A stretch of DNA of 64,000 nt from Bidens hawaiensis (taxonomy: Eukaryota > Streptophyta > Magnoliopsida > Asterales > Asteraceae), in assembly GCA_021521415.1 (NCBI GenBank), contig JAIQDT010007615.1, forward strand, positions 20,110-84,109, in the 5' to 3' direction. Below are positions 48,550 through 59,496 of the stretch, piece by piece. The position numbers were made by a program, and so were the translations under genes. Within the stretch, counting starts at the first letter, position 1. Every line of letters starts with the position of its first letter. The notes beneath the pieces are model-generated. The model had not been told where the DNA came from, ran no database searches, and was given only the letters and a program-made list of their open reading frames with translations.

Positions 48550-49494
48550 CCACTTAAAACCCTAATCCTTTCCATTTTCATACATCTCTACACCATAGCC
48601 TGCACCATCAAAACACACTTAACCCAATTCCCGTTTTTGAGAAAACCACCCACAAAGACACAAAGATTCCCGGATATCTAGCCGTCGGATCAGTCTCAAA
48701 CTTTTACTGAGTGTTCAAGGTATATAAATGAAGATTCCCACCGATTATATCTTCGATCAGAGATAGGGAAGTACGGTTTTTACCACCAAAACCATAGCAG
48801 CTCAAAAGTGAAGATTCCGACGACTGTTCAGCTGTTCCAGCGACTGTAGCGGCGGTTTCTGGCGAAGGCGAGCTGATGGGTTTGTAGATTGTGACAAGAA
48901 GGTTCCGTGGACACTTGAATCACTCAAATCGGAGTTCGTTTGATAGGGGTTTGAGCCTCTCGAGTGATTTAAAACAAAAACCTCAAATGTACGTTTTTGT
49001 TAAAAAAGCTTACTTTTCATGAACGGATTTACATGAAAATTGGTAGGATGTTAGATCGGGGAATGATTATTGATAAAGTAATGAACTTGATAGTAAACGG
49101 GTTAGTTGGTTTGTTTCAGATAAAACGAGTAGTGTTCGGTTTGTGAAAAGAACGAGTAAACGAAGTCGGTTTTGCATGAAACTTAGTAGGATAGTAAATT
49201 GGACCATATTATGCGATAAAGTTGCAAACTTGATGTTTAAAATGGACATAACAAACTTATGGACATATAAGGCTCGTATAAAGAAACCCTAGATCTAGTT
49301 TTGAGCATCTTAGCCATAAAGATCCAAGCTTTACGTTCATTCGGGTCAAGTTTGAACCACAAACGGTAAGGGAACGTTTGGGGCTAAGGCCGAATCATAA
49401 TAAGTGTATTAAGGTCACGATACGTGCGATGAACCGAACCCGTGGACAACAGCCCAAGCAAGTTTTCTTACAAATATGTTCGCATGCATATAAG

Positions 49495-49640
49495 TTCGCA
49501 TGCAAATAAGTTCGCTTACAGTTAAGTTCACGTACATATAAGTTCGCTCACAGCAAGTTCGCTTACAGCAAGTTCGCTTACAGCAAGTTCGCTTGATGTA
49601 AGTTCGCTTAATGTAAATTCTCTTAATGTAAGTTCGCTTA
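49495..49640 (+). repeat. AAGTTCGC cluster, ~16-base spacing
   Basis: Nine or so copies of AAGTTCGCTTACAGC-like units occur. In the sense direction this is the same core as the inverted GCGAACTT clusters in the minus-strand LTRs, at the same LTR position. Confidence 0.8.
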
Positions 49641-50324
49641 CATATCTAAGATTTGAGTACATTAAGGCTCGAATTCTTTGGATTACCTGGATGGTTCGAA
49701 TGCAAGGGTATGGCAGAAAGATTACCAAAGAAAGACAAATATTAAAATAAAGGAAAACTATATATATGCTAAGTAAAAGTAATCTTATACAAGACTGATA
49801 GATTAGATCAGACGAGTATTGATACGTGTAACTTATATACAGTTAGCAGAGCTCAACTAAAGAAAGGATTAAGTATTAACGGAGAAAGAAACAGGATCCA
49901 AGTGAGTTTCTAGCCCCATCTCCTTGTTATGTTTTCGGGGCTGTGTGAATACTCGATGTGATTGTTAATACACTTATCCTAAGTGATAAGTGTATGCCTT
50001 ATGTGATTATGTGAAAGTTATGAATGATTGCTTGTCGGTACGTGAACGATCTTCGGATATTGCACATACTGTCAAGTTGTAATGCTATGAATATTGTAAG
50101 TATGATATGTATGCCATGTATGATTTATATGTATGACTTGAACGTTATGAATGAATACTTGTCGGTGCATGAACGATCTTCAGATAGTGCACGTATCGGT
50201 AGGGATGGTAATATGTAGTATGCCTAGTGGGAATCATTTATGTAGGTAAGCACGTAATGAAGTGAGTATGTGTGAAAGAACGATTATATAAAGAGAGGTA
50301 GGACGAATGGAAGGTATGGTTAGG

Positions 50325-50600
50325 AAGGGAACCGACCCTAATAATATCAGCGAATGTAGGGAACCGACCCTAATAATATCGGCGAATGTACCCTAATAGT
50401 ATCGACGAATGTAGGGAACTGACTCTAATATTATCAGCGAATGTAGGGAACCGACCCTAATAGTATCGGCGAATGTAGGGAACCGACCCTAGTAGTATCG
50501 GCGAATGTAGGGAACCGACCCTAGTAGTATCGGCGAATGTAGGGTAACGACCCTAATAGTATCGGCGAATGTAGGGAACCGACCGTAATAATATCGTTGA
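50325..50600 (+). repeat. Tandem array, GGGAACCGACCCTAATAATA units
   Basis: About eight units of ~32 bases end in TCGGCGAATGTA. The sister array is at 63455-63785. Confidence 0.9.
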
Positions 50601-51844
50601 AGGTTATAGTGCGAAATGCTCTTTAAAACGTATATGTATGAATGGAAGTATGTAAGTAAGTATATATGTAAGTAAGTAAGGAAAGATGAAAATATGTGTC
50701 TTCAGATACGTATGTATGTAACATCCCGAAAATTTTAAGAATAAATAATTAATATATTATTTATTTAAGATGGAAAAGTTTACTTAAGTTAGTAGAGAAA
50801 TAAAATAATAAAGATGGAAGGATAAGTAGGCTAATTAGATGGAATTAATTATGGACCAAAAAGGAAAGATGGGCCTAAGGTCCATGGGCTTAAGGGAGTT
50901 AAATACCCCATAAAACCCTAATCCTTTCCATTTTCTTACATCTTCACACCATAGCCTACACCATCAAAACACACACTTAACCCAATTCCCGTTTATGAGA
51001 AAAACACCCACAAAGACACAAAGATTCCGGAGATCTAGCCGTCAGATCGGTCTCAAATTTTAACCGAGTATTCATGACATATAATTGAAGTTTTCCACCG
51101 AAATGATCTTTCCATCAGAGATCGGGAAATCCGGTTTTTATCAGTAAAACCACAACAGCTCAAAAGTGAAGATTTCGGCGACTGTTCAGCTGTTCCGGTG
51201 ACTGTAGCGGTGGTTTCCGGCGAAGGTGAGCTGATGGGTTTGTAGATAGGGACGAGACGGTTCCATGGCCGCTTGAATCACTCAAATCAGAGTTCGTTTG
51301 ATATGGTTTTGAGCATCTCGAGTGAATTAATACAAAAACCTCAAAGATACGTTTTTGTTAAAAATGGTTACTTTTCATGAACGGATTTACATGAAAATTG
51401 GTAGGATGACAGATCAGTTCATGATTATTGAAAAAGTAATGAACTTGAAAATAAACGGGTTCGTTGGTTCGCTTCGAGTAAAACGAGTAGTGTTCGGTTT
51501 GTGAAAAGGACGGGTAAACGAAGTCGGTTTTACATGAAGTTTAGTAGGATAGTAAATCGAGTATAGCTATACCATAAAAATGCAAACTTGATGATTAAAA
51601 TGGACGAAATGGACTTATTGGTATAAACGATTCTTAAAGGAAACCCTAGATCTAGCCTAGAACGTTTTAAATCTATAAAGGTCTAAGCTTTATGCCTAAA
51701 ACGGGTTAGATCTAGATGATGATATAGTGACGGGTGTAAAACGGATTGAATGATGATGAAAGGGGTTAAAAGCTCATGATTTGAACCATAGAATAGTTAA
51801 CTAAGCAAGGTAGAAACATAAAGATAGAAATATGAGCTGAACTG

Positions 51845-52075
51845 GGAGTTCTCGGCCAAGACTGAGGGTTCTCGGCCAACCCATGCTTTCGGCCAGATAT
51901 GGGATCTCGGTCAATACGGTTCTTGGTCAACGCGAGAACTCGGTCAACATGAGTTTACGGTCCATTGGAGTTTTCGGTGACCAAAGGTTCTCGGTCAAAC
52001 CTGATACTTTGGTCAAACCGGAGTTCTCGGTCAGACTGGAGTTCTCGGCCAGAATGGGTTCTCGACTGACAAAGC
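51845..52075 (+). repeat. GTTCTCGGTCAA / GTTCTCGGCCA motif cluster in a gypsy LTR
   Basis: About a dozen copies or variants of GTTCTCGGYCAA occur in one orientation. This takes the place of the AAGTTCGC cluster in the related LTR at 48358. The core is the same as in the Sirevirus clusters at 11735-11965 and 20605-20850. Confidence 0.88.
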
Positions 52076-52123
52076 TCCCTGTTGACTTTGGGCCTGGTCA
52101 GTTGGGCCCAAAGGCTACATTAG

Positions 52124-53413
52124 TGTAACGATTCCGGCAAATCCAGGTATACCCTAGCCGGTATATACTATTTACGTGTCATTTAGTATTGATTATATGA
52201 GTTATAGTACGTGTATACGAGTATATATGATTCATAGAACGAATCATACTCGATTATATAGTGAATCGTATTGGAATTACAATTAACCAATGAACGATTA
52301 TTGAAACCCGAACGAATCGGGAATTACATTATAGACGAAGTATATAATGTTTAGTGATGTTTGCGAAGTATTAATGCTTCGGGATAAGTGAATTATAGCA
52401 CAGAAAAAGGATTTCGATTTATTAGTACGTCGGTACGATAAACGAAACACAGAAAGGTGAGTTTTCACGAGCCCCTTTTACTGAACTGTTTTAAATATTT
52501 TCCCGGGGCGGAAAGCATGTATTTATTAAAGTATTTAAGTACATACTGATCGTATGGAAATACTTGTATATTTAAATATATATATGGTTTGATGCATAGA
52601 ATATATAAATTGTTTATCGTGTGGGATTGTTCTGGGGTAACGTAGTTCCCAGAGGTTATTATTGTTCTGGGGTAACATAGTTCCCAGAGGTTATTATTGT
52701 TCCGGGGTAACGTAGTTCCCAGAGGTTATTATTTTTCTGGGGTAACATAGTTCCCAGAGGTTATTATTGTTCTGGGGTAACGTAGTTCCCAGAGGTTATT
52801 ATTATTCTGGGGTAACATAGTTCCCAGAGGTTATTATTGTTCTGGGGTAACGTAGTTCCCAGAGGTTATTACTATTCTGGGGTAACATAGTTCCCAGAGG
52901 TTATTATTGTTCTGGGGTAACGTAGTTCCCAGAGGTTATTATTGTTCTGGGGTAACATAGTTCCCGGAGGTTATTATTGTTCTGGGGTAACTTAGTTCCC
53001 AGAGGTTATAAATGTTCTGGGGAAACATAGTTTCCCGCATAATAACATTGTTTAATAAATGATTATTAAAATGATCTGTCAGTGTTTATTTAAATTAGTG
53101 AAACTCACCAACTATTCGTAGTTGACCCGTTTTCTTTACATGTTTTCTAGGTATGCCCAAGTTGGAATGATTGATATGTGCTTAATGATCTGTGCTACTT
53201 GTTGGAAGCTTGCTGCTCTATATTTTGTAACGAACATATATTAATGTCTTATCGGTAAAACCTGTGTGTAACACCTAGATAGTAACGAAACTCGCAACAA
53301 TGTAATATGTTATAAATCAATGTAGTGGTATTTTCTTTATAAGCAATGCTGTTGATATCAGATGTGTCTGTTGCATCCCGTGTACGTTTCCGCTGCGGTT
53401 ACGGGGTGTTACA
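52124..53413 (+). repeat. 5' LTR of copy 3, internally deleted (1290 bp)
   Basis: It matches the 3' LTR except that 2114 bases found there (59822-61935) are missing between 52448 and 52449. Junction microhomology is a single C, and no target duplication flanks the extra DNA in the 3' LTR, so a deletion here is more likely than an insertion there. A donor-like AAAG|GTGAGT lies at 52457, just after the junction. Confidence 0.93.
52628..53038 (+). repeat. Minisatellite, 12 units of ~35 bases, hairpin-forming (5' LTR)
   Basis: Units read TGTTCTGGGGTAACGTAG then TTCCCAGAGGTTATTAT. CGTAG and CATAG forms alternate for most of the array, giving a ~70-base higher period. CTGGG and CCCAG with AAC and GTT can pair within each unit. 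The 3' LTR has the same 12 units at 62114-62524. Confidence 0.93.
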
Positions 53414-53417
53414 GAAC

Positions 53418-53431
53418 TTGGTATCAGAGCC
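53418..53431 (+). promoter_or_regulatory. Primer binding site of copy 3 (initiator tRNA-Met)
   Basis: TTGGTATCAGAGCC starts five bases after the LTR end and matches the complement of the initiator tRNA-Met 3' end. Confidence 0.95.
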
Positions 53432-53778
53432 ATTGGTTATAAAGAATTAGGATGTCTGAAAGAGATACCTAAAATATAACCAGTAGCTCAAGTATTATAG
53501 GATCTGAATATCAACTAATAATTTATTGTGACGGGATCTGGATGAACTTGGATGGACAAGTGAGTTATTATGGTCCGAAACATAATAACAGACTTGTCTG
53601 CACGGGAGAATTCAAGGGAAGTCACGAGGAACTTTAAATAGGTAAAATTGGCAACATATGTGTAAATATATGATAATATTATTATGTGGTAAAGTTGTAT
53701 AAATAAGTATGTATTAATTTGATTATGAATTACACTATGGAAAGAACTATATGCTTGTTAACTTGTGTGCAGGTAAAA

Positions 53779-54375
53779 ATGTCAAGCCCGCATAGCTTAT
53801 CAGTAGAGGAGGATCCGGAGGAGGTTAGCCCCGGAAACTCCGGGAGCCTACACGTGTCATCCGACTCCGAGCCTAGCGAGGCGAGTCACAGGAGCTCGAG
53901 CCAGTCCTCCCCGGCCCGGATCGTCAGATCCCCTACTCCACTCGCACCGCAGGCCACCTCTGTCCCTCCGGGATTTGGTCCCTGCCTTACGGCGCGGATC
54001 AGCATTCCGCGTGTCCCACCGACCTCTCCCCCACCCCGACCTGCTACTCGTCGGGGAGAGTCCTCATCTCAGCCCGAGCCGATGGCTTTACCTGTCTGGG
54101 GCCTTCCGAGACAGGAGCGGGATGCGGCAGCCTGGCTACGAGTGCTCACAGAGCAAGTAAATGAGCACTCAGCCGCCCTGACCGTGGGGGTACAGAGACG
54201 GGTGTACCTTGGTGACCGCATACTGGATTGCCAGTATGCAATCGACCGATTGACAAGGGAGTGCTCGTACTCCCTATTGATGGTTCAGCGGTTAGAGGCG
54301 TGGCTCCTGGGGGTGATGGCAGTAGTGGTGGCGTTGGTGGCAGTGATGATGTGGTGGGCATACCACCGTGTTTAG
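53779..54375 (+). CDS. Extra ORF upstream of gag: proline-rich, tail-anchored-like protein
   Basis: The 198-codon frame from MSSPHSLSVEEDPEEVSPGN has no stop until 54375. It is clearly GC-richer than its flanks. Three parts are visible: a Ser/Glu-rich acidic N-terminus (about 1-50); a Pro/Arg/Ser region with PPTSPPPRPATRRGESSS (about 75-100); and a helical stretch (RQERDAAAWLRVLTEQVNEH, about 117-136) leading to a hydrophobic C-terminal tail LLGVMAVVVALVAVMMWWAY and then HRV. This resembles a tail-anchored membrane protein. The frame is open 20 codons further up, but I chose 53779 because an acceptor-like TTGTGTGCAG ends seven bases before it. Copy 2 has only about 380 bases between LTR and gag and no such ORF. 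Extra ORFs upstream of gag are known in Ogre/Tat elements; I do not recognise this one. Function unknown. Confidence 0.65.
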   Translation: MSSPHSLSVEEDPEEVSPGNSGSLHVSSDSEPSEASHRSSSQSSPARIVRSPTPLAPQATSVPPGFGPCLTARISIPRVPPTSPPPRPATRRGESSSQPEPMALPVWGLPRQERDAAAWLRVLTEQVNEHSAALTVGVQRRVYLGDRILDCQYAIDRLTRECSYSLLMVQRLEAWLLGVMAVVVALVAVMMWWAYHRV

Positions 54376-54751
54376 TAGTTATGTTTGGATGGGGATAGTC
54401 AGGGACCATTTTTTTTTGATACTCTGTGTAAGTAGTTAGTGGTGATACTAACACGGAGTGAATCTTGGTTAGTTATGATACAACCACTGGCCCCTAGGGT
54501 GGGTCTCTTTTGGGGCATATCTTTATAGATACTTTTGGGTATCATTCAAGCACTGACCCTTTTACGGGTTATGTCGAGATGATACCGACATAGGGCCCTT
54601 GTATTAAAACTTAGTTGTGTAATGTTGACTGGAAAGTATGTAAACTGATGTTTGTGTAATATGTATCAATGTTTACTAATGAATGAAATATGTATTGTGT
54701 TTTATAATTTGAAATGGTATTGATTATATGTATTTCTTGATGTTGTGTAGA
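54376..54751 (+). other. Spacer between extra ORF and gag
   Basis: It is AT-rich in its second half with no coding pattern. It ends TTCTTGATGTTGTGTAG directly before the gag AATGGC, an acceptor-like context. It could be the 3' part of an intron removed to express gag. Confidence 0.5.
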
Positions 54752-56650
54752 ATGGCACCGAAACGATCAACGAAAATATCGGAAGTAGATGTGAGCCGTT
54801 TGATTGCTCAACAGTTGGAGGCGGCGATACCGGATATAGTATCGCGCATCGCCGCCAGTATTAACAACTCGACCAATCCAACCCCTCCGAGCAATCAAAC
54901 GCCCATAAATACTGACGGGGAACAAAATGCTAATCCTCCAAGGAATGATAACACTATTCCGAGTAATGACGCACCGCCTAGGGTGGTCGTTACTGACAGC
55001 AATGGCCCTATACCTACGGTAGAGACAAATCGTACTGAACCAATTCGTGCATCCAGGGGATGTTCGATCAAGGATTTTATGTTGTGCAAGCCATTAGAGT
55101 TTAGCGGGTCTGAAGGACCGAATGGGTTAGTTAAATGGATAGAGAAAATAGAATCAGTGGTGAATATCAGCAACTGTCCCGAGGATTGTGTCGTTAAGTA
55201 CGCCACCTGTACATTCACCGACCATGCCTTGACATGGTGGAACACCATAGTACAGACTCGAGGTCAGGCGGAGACAAACCACATGACCTGGACGGAGCTT
55301 AAGGCTCTTGTGTTGGAACATTTCTGCCCAAAGAATGAATTGCAGAAATTGGAAAATGAGTTGTGGAATCTGGAGATGATGGGGGCGGACCACTTGGGTT
55401 ATACCAATCGGTTTAATGAACTGTCACGATTAGTACCGTGGTTGGTCACCCCGGAGACGAAGAGGGTGGAACGTTATATTTGGGGACTTACTCCAGTAGT
55501 GAGGAGTATAGTCAACGCGGGGGGACACCAGACGTATGAAAGTGCAGTGACACAGGCTGGCATTGTCACGTATGATTTCTTGCGGAGCGGATCACTAAAG
55601 GTGACAGGAGAATCCGCTGGGGGAAAACGGGGTACACATGATCATAGAATCCAGGAAAAGCAGCAAAGCAAACGAGCTAGGCCCGCTGCCCAGAGATATG
55701 CCATGACTAGTTCGGGCGGAAGGCAAGAACCGCAGAAGGGAACGTTTCCTAAGTGCGGGAAATGTGGTTACCACCATAGTGGCGTGTGCAAAGAGGTGGT
55801 GTGCCACCGGTGTGGCAGGATTGGACACTACGCACCAAATTGTAAGACAAATCTGAACAACCTGAACCGACAACCGCAACCTATTCGTGCGCAACCATTT
55901 AGAACTCAACCAGCCCGACAGCAGAACCCGCAAGGAAACCAGATGGTGACCACTAGCCGTGCTTGCTACGAATGCGGCAGCACGGATCACTTCAAAAGGA
56001 ACTGCCCGAAACTAAACCAGGGAGGAAACGGGAGACAACTCACGGGTCAGGCATCGTCGTCCAATCCGGCGCGAGGCCGAGCATTCGTGATGGGAGCGAA
56101 CGAGGCGCGCCAGGACCCCAGCGTAGTGACAGGTACCTTCCTCGTCTCTGATCATTACGCTTCTGTATTATTTGATACAGGCGCCGATAGAAGTTTTGTC
56201 TCCGTTAGATTCCTTTCGATAGCAAACCTTTCTATTGGTGAAACCATAGAACCTTACACCGTAGAAGTCGCCAACGGTAAAACCATGATAGTTAATCGGA
56301 TAGTTCGGAATTGCCCTTTTATTCTGAACGAACAATCCTTTCTGATTGACTTGTTACCGGTAGAATTGGGTAGTTTTGACGTGATAGTGGGAATGGATTG
56401 GTTGGCACGTAACAGGGTAGAAATAAACTGTGAAAAGAAAACCGTCAAGATCCGGGTGTCGGATGACGAGGAGGTATTAGTGCATGGAGAAAAATCCGGC
56501 ACCATGATACCATTTATATCCCACCTCAAGGTGTTGAAATATATACGTCAGGGATGTGTGGCGTATCTAGCGAGCCTGACGGCCGCTGATTCTGAGGAAA
56601 AACGGGTGGATGATATTCCCGTGGCACGCGAATTTCCACAAGTTTTTTGA
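54752..56650 (+). CDS. Gag and protease (copy 3)
   Basis: The start [20 protein letters not shown] at 54752 follows an acceptor-like TAG; an upstream in-frame ATG at 54728 is less likely. The order is a low-complexity Asn/Pro/Thr region, a gag core ([36 protein letters not shown]), and zinc knuckles [14 protein letters not shown] (about residue 350-363) and [14 protein letters not shown] (about 405-418), both CX2CX4HX4C. The aspartic protease follows with [12 protein letters not shown] (Asp about 475) and [10 protein letters not shown]. The frame ends at TGA 56648-56650 after REFPQVF. In relatives this reads on into RT, so a frameshift at a run of six T splits the former gag-pol. Gag would build the particle and protease would cut the polyprotein. 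Confidence 0.88.
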   Translation: MAPKRSTKISEVDVSRLIAQQLEAAIPDIVSRIAASINNSTNPTPPSNQTPINTDGEQNANPPRNDNTIPSNDAPPRVVVTDSNGPIPTVETNRTEPIRASRGCSIKDFMLCKPLEFSGSEGPNGLVKWIEKIESVVNISNCPEDCVVKYATCTFTDHALTWWNTIVQTRGQAETNHMTWTELKALVLEHFCPKNELQKLENELWNLEMMGADHLGYTNRFNELSRLVPWLVTPETKRVERYIWGLTPVVRSIVNAGGHQTYESAVTQAGIVTYDFLRSGSLKVTGESAGGKRGTHDHRIQEKQQSKRARPAAQRYAMTSSGGRQEPQKGTFPKCGKCGYHHSGVCKEVVCHRCGRIGHYAPNCKTNLNNLNRQPQPIRAQPFRTQPARQQNPQGNQMVTTSRACYECGSTDHFKRNCPKLNQGGNGRQLTGQASSSNPARGRAFVMGANEARQDPSVVTGTFLVSDHYASVLFDTGADRSFVSVRFLSIANLSIGETIEPYTVEVANGKTMIVNRIVRNCPFILNEQSFLIDLLPVELGSFDVIVGMDWLARNRVEINCEKKTVKIRVSDDEEVLVHGEKSGTMIPFISHLKVLKYIRQGCVAYLASLTAADSEEKRVDDIPVAREFPQVF

Positions 56651-56766
56651 GAGAGGAACTTCCTGGATTACCGCCAACCCGACAGGTCGAATTCAGGATC
56701 GATCTGTTACCTCAGGCTGGCCCTGTTGCTAAGGTGCCCTACCGACTTGCACCATCCGAGATGTAA

Positions 56767-59460
56767 GAATTATCCAACCAGTTGCAGGAATTGTTGGATA
56801 AAGGATTTATACGTCCCAGTTATTCCCCGTGGGGTGCACCTGTTTTATTCGTGAAAAAGAAGGACGGGAGCCTTAGAATGTGCATTGATTACAGGGAATT
56901 GAACAAGTTGACAATCAAAAATAGGTATCCTCTTCCCCGAATCGATGATCTGTTCGACCAACTACAAGGTGCGAGCTACTTTTCAAAAATAGATCTTAGA
57001 TCAGGATACCATCAGGTTAGAATCCAGGAGGAGGATATCCCAAAAACTGCATTCCGGACTCGCTACGGCCATTACGAGTTCTTAGTTATGCCTTTTGGGC
57101 TAACAAATGTGCCAGCAGTATTCATGGATCTCATGAATCGAGTCTGTAAACCCTATCTTAACAAATTCGTCATTGTATTTATTGACGATATTTTGATATA
57201 CTCGAAGAGTAAAGAAGAGCACGAGCAACACTTAAAGTTAGTTCTAGAGCTCCTGGATCAGGAGAAGTTATATGCAAAATTCTCCAAGTGTAACTTCTGG
57301 TTACAAGAGGTGCAATTCCTCGGTCACGTTATAAACCACCAAGGAATACACGTTGATCCGAGTAAGGTTGAAGCAATTAAGAATTGGCAAGCGCCTAAAT
57401 CTCCAAAGGAAATCCGCCAATTCTTAGGCTTAGCTGGATACTATCGTCGATTTATAGAGAACTTTTCCAGCATCGCCCAACCTTTAACCCTCCTGACTCA
57501 AAAGGATCGGAAGTATGAATGGGGTGAAGAGCAGGAAACGGCGTTTCAAATGCTAAAACAAAGATTGTGCCAAGCGCCAATCTTAAGTCTCCCCGACGGA
57601 GACGATGGTTTTGTCGTGTATTGTGACGCATCTCGGAGAGGGTTAGGATGCGTATTGATGCAAAATAGTAAGGTTATAGCCTATGCTTCTCGACAATTAA
57701 AAGTTCACGAGAAAAATTACACTACTCATGACCTGGAACTGGGAGCGGTCATCTTCGCACTTAAAATCTGGAGGCACTATCTCTATGGTACAAAGTGCAC
57801 CATCTTCACCGATCATAAAAGTTTGCAACACATATTCGATCAGAAAGAACTGAATATGAGACAACGAAGATGGGTCGAATTATTAAGCGACTATGACTGT
57901 GATATCCGTTATCACCCCGGCAAGGCTAACGTCGTAGCCGATGCCTTGAGTAGGAAGGATCGGGTTAAGCCATTGCGAGTGCGAGCGCTGGGGATGATTG
58001 TTCAGTCGAACCTTTCAGATTTGGTTCGAGTTGCTCAACGTGAGGCGTTGAAAGAGGAACAATTGGAAAAAGAGGGACTTTACGGTAACGAAAAGAATTT
58101 CGAACAGCGTGTGGACGAAATTCTCTATTTCAAAAATCGGATTTGGATTCCGACCCTCCATGACCTTCGTGAATTGATGATGGACGAAGCACATAAATCA
58201 AAATATTCCATACATCCGGGATCGGATAAGATGTATAAGGATGTGAAGGAGTTCTACTGGTGGCCGGGTATGAAAAAGGATATAGCCACTTACGTCGGCA
58301 AGTGTACGACGTGTGCGAGGGTTAAGTCGGAGCACCAGAAACCCTCGGGGATGTTACAACAACCGGAAATTCCTGAATGGAAGTGGGAGCAAATCACAAT
58401 GGATTTCGTGATACACCTCCCTAAGACATCCCGGGGACATGATGCAATTTGGGTAATCGTGGATCGATTAACCAAATCGGCACATTTTATTCCGATTAGA
58501 AATAATTATAACACCGAGAGACTTGCGCAAATTTATATAAATGAAATAGTGTCTCGTCATGGCATCCCCATCTCGATCATCTCCGATAGGGATAGCCATT
58601 TCACCTCCAAACTTTGGCAAGCTGTCCAAGAAGCATTGGGAACACGTATTGACCTAAGCACAGCTTACCACCCTCAGACCGATGGTCAGTCTGAGAGGAC
58701 CATTCAAACTTTGGAGGATTTGCTTCGTGCCTGCGTACTGGACTTTAAGGGAAACTGGGATCAACATCTCCCACTCGTTGAATTTTCCTATAATAACAGT
58801 TACCATAGCAGTATAAAGGCAGCACCTTATGAAGCATTGTATGGACGGAAGTGCCGATCACCACTTTGCTGGTCTGAAGTGGGTGACTCGCAGGTCATTA
58901 GATCGAATCTGGTCCAAGAGACGACCAGCAAGATTCTTGAAATTAAGAACAACCTGAAAGCCGCGCGGGATCGGCAGAAGAGTTATGCCGATACCCGTCG
59001 AAAACCGTTGTCATTTGAGAAGGGGGAAAATGTATATTTGAAAGTATCACCGTGGAAGGGTGTGGTTAGATTTGGAAAGGCGGGGAAGTTAGCCCCGAGA
59101 TACATTGGACCATTCGACATTATTGCAAAAATCGGTCCTGTAGCATACCGATTAGAACTGCCTGATGAACTGAGTGCAGTTCACAACGTGTTTCACGTGT
59201 CGAACTTGAAAAGGTGTCTGTCGGATGAGACATCGGTGTTACCTTTAGAGGGTGTTCAAATAAGTGATAGGCTCAACTTCGTAGAGGAGCCCATTGAAAT
59301 AGTGGAAGGTAAGATCAAGCAACTTACACACAATAAGATCTCGTTGGTCAAAGTTAGATGGAATTCGCAACGAGGCCCAGAATTTACTTGGGAACGAAAG
59401 GATGAATTTCGGAAGAAATACCCCCACCTATTTCCTCAAAAGGAAGTAGTTGATGTGTAA
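56767..59460 (+). CDS. RT, RNase H, integrase and chromodomain-like end (copy 3)
   Basis: The open frame follows a TAA at 56764-56766 that replaces the Lys-type codon after PSEM; the first ATG is 56782. [42 protein letters not shown] and catalytic [10 protein letters not shown] (about 57175-57205). RNase [37 protein letters not shown]. Integrase: HHCC region ([23 protein letters not shown]), DDE core ([41 protein letters not shown]) and GPY/F ([20 protein letters not shown]). The C-terminus ([36 protein letters not shown]) is the reduced chromodomain of Tekay-type elements. All catalytic residues seem intact, but the frame is cut off from gag-protease. Confidence 0.92.
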   Translation, partial: ELSNQLQELLDKGFIRPSYSPWGAPVLFVKKKDGSLRMCIDYRELNKLTIKNRYPLPRIDDLFDQLQGASYFSKIDLRSGYHQVRIQEEDIPKTAFRTRYGHYEFLVMPFGLTNVPAVFMDLMNRVCKPYLNKFVIVFIDDILIYSKSKEEHEQHLKLVLELLDQEKLYAKFSKCNFWLQEVQFLGHVINHQGIHVDPSKVEAIKNWQAPKSPKEIRQFLGLAGYYRRFIENFSSIAQPLTLLTQKDRKYEWGEEQETAFQMLKQRLCQAPILSLPDGDDGFVVYCDASRRGLGCVLMQNSKVIAYASRQLKVHEKNYTTHDLELGAVIFALKIWRHYLYGTKCTIFTDHKSLQHIFDQKELNMRQRRWVELLSDYDCDIRYHPGKANVVADALSRKDRVKPLRVRALGMIVQSNLSDLVRVAQREALKEEQLEKEGLYGNEKNFEQRVDEILYFKNRIWIPTLHDLRELMMDEAHKSKYSIHPGSDKMYKDVKEFYWWPGMKKDIATYVGKCTTCARVKSEHQKPSGMLQQPEIPEWKWEQITMDFVIHLPKTSRGHDAIWVIVDRLTKSAHFIPIRNNYNTERLAQIYINEIVSRHGIPISIISDRDSHFTSKLWQAVQEALGTRIDLSTAYHPQTDGQSERTIQTLEDLLRACVLDFKGNWDQHLPLVEFSYNNSYHSSIKAAPYEALYGRKCRSPLCWSEVGDSQVIRSNLVQETTSKILEIKNNLKAARDRQKSYADTRRKPLSFEKGENVYLKVSPWKGVVRFGKAGKLAPRYIGPFDIIAKIGPVAYRLELPDELSAVHNVFHVSNLKRCLSDETSVLPLEGVQISDRLNFVEEPIEIVEGKIKQLTHNKISLVKVRWNSQRGPEFTWERKDEFRKKYPHLFPQKEVVDV

Positions 59461-59484
59461 AATTTCGAGGACGAAATTTTTATA

Positions 59485-59496
59485 ACGGGGGGAGAA
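59485..59496 (+). promoter_or_regulatory. Polypurine tract of copy 3
   Basis: ACGGGGGGAGAA lies directly before the 3' LTR. Just upstream, TTCGAGGACGAA is a short inverted repeat commonly found next to the PPT in this group. Confidence 0.9.

Larger units (their letters stand above)
48358..50716 (+). repeat. Ty3/gypsy LTR, plus orientation, cut by a second LTR
   Basis: It starts GTAACATCCCGAAATTT, with the first T of TG changed, and runs through the family layout: TATAAATA, AAGTTCGC cluster, GTTAGCAGAGCTC, donor-like site (GT at 49902), inverted-repeat blocks at 50039-50069 and 50166-50195, and a tandem array. It breaks at 50716 inside a stretch that in the related LTR (63890 onward) continues to ACTCACTCAGCGTAGC. 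The missing end should lie beyond the window. Confidence 0.82.

Noticed and set aside
50325..50600. Regular ~32-base repeats that resemble a CRISPR array at first glance
   Set aside because: Units are contiguous tandem copies without unique spacers, in a plant LTR.
53418..53431. TGGTATCAGAGC as a possible tRNA gene piece
   Set aside because: It is the primer binding site; there is no cloverleaf. The same applies at 21055-21068 and 43270-43285.
53719..53778. Twenty extra codons at the start of the extra ORF in copy 3
   Set aside because: They cover an AT-rich, acceptor-like stretch; the ATG at 53779 fits the GC-rich coding part better.
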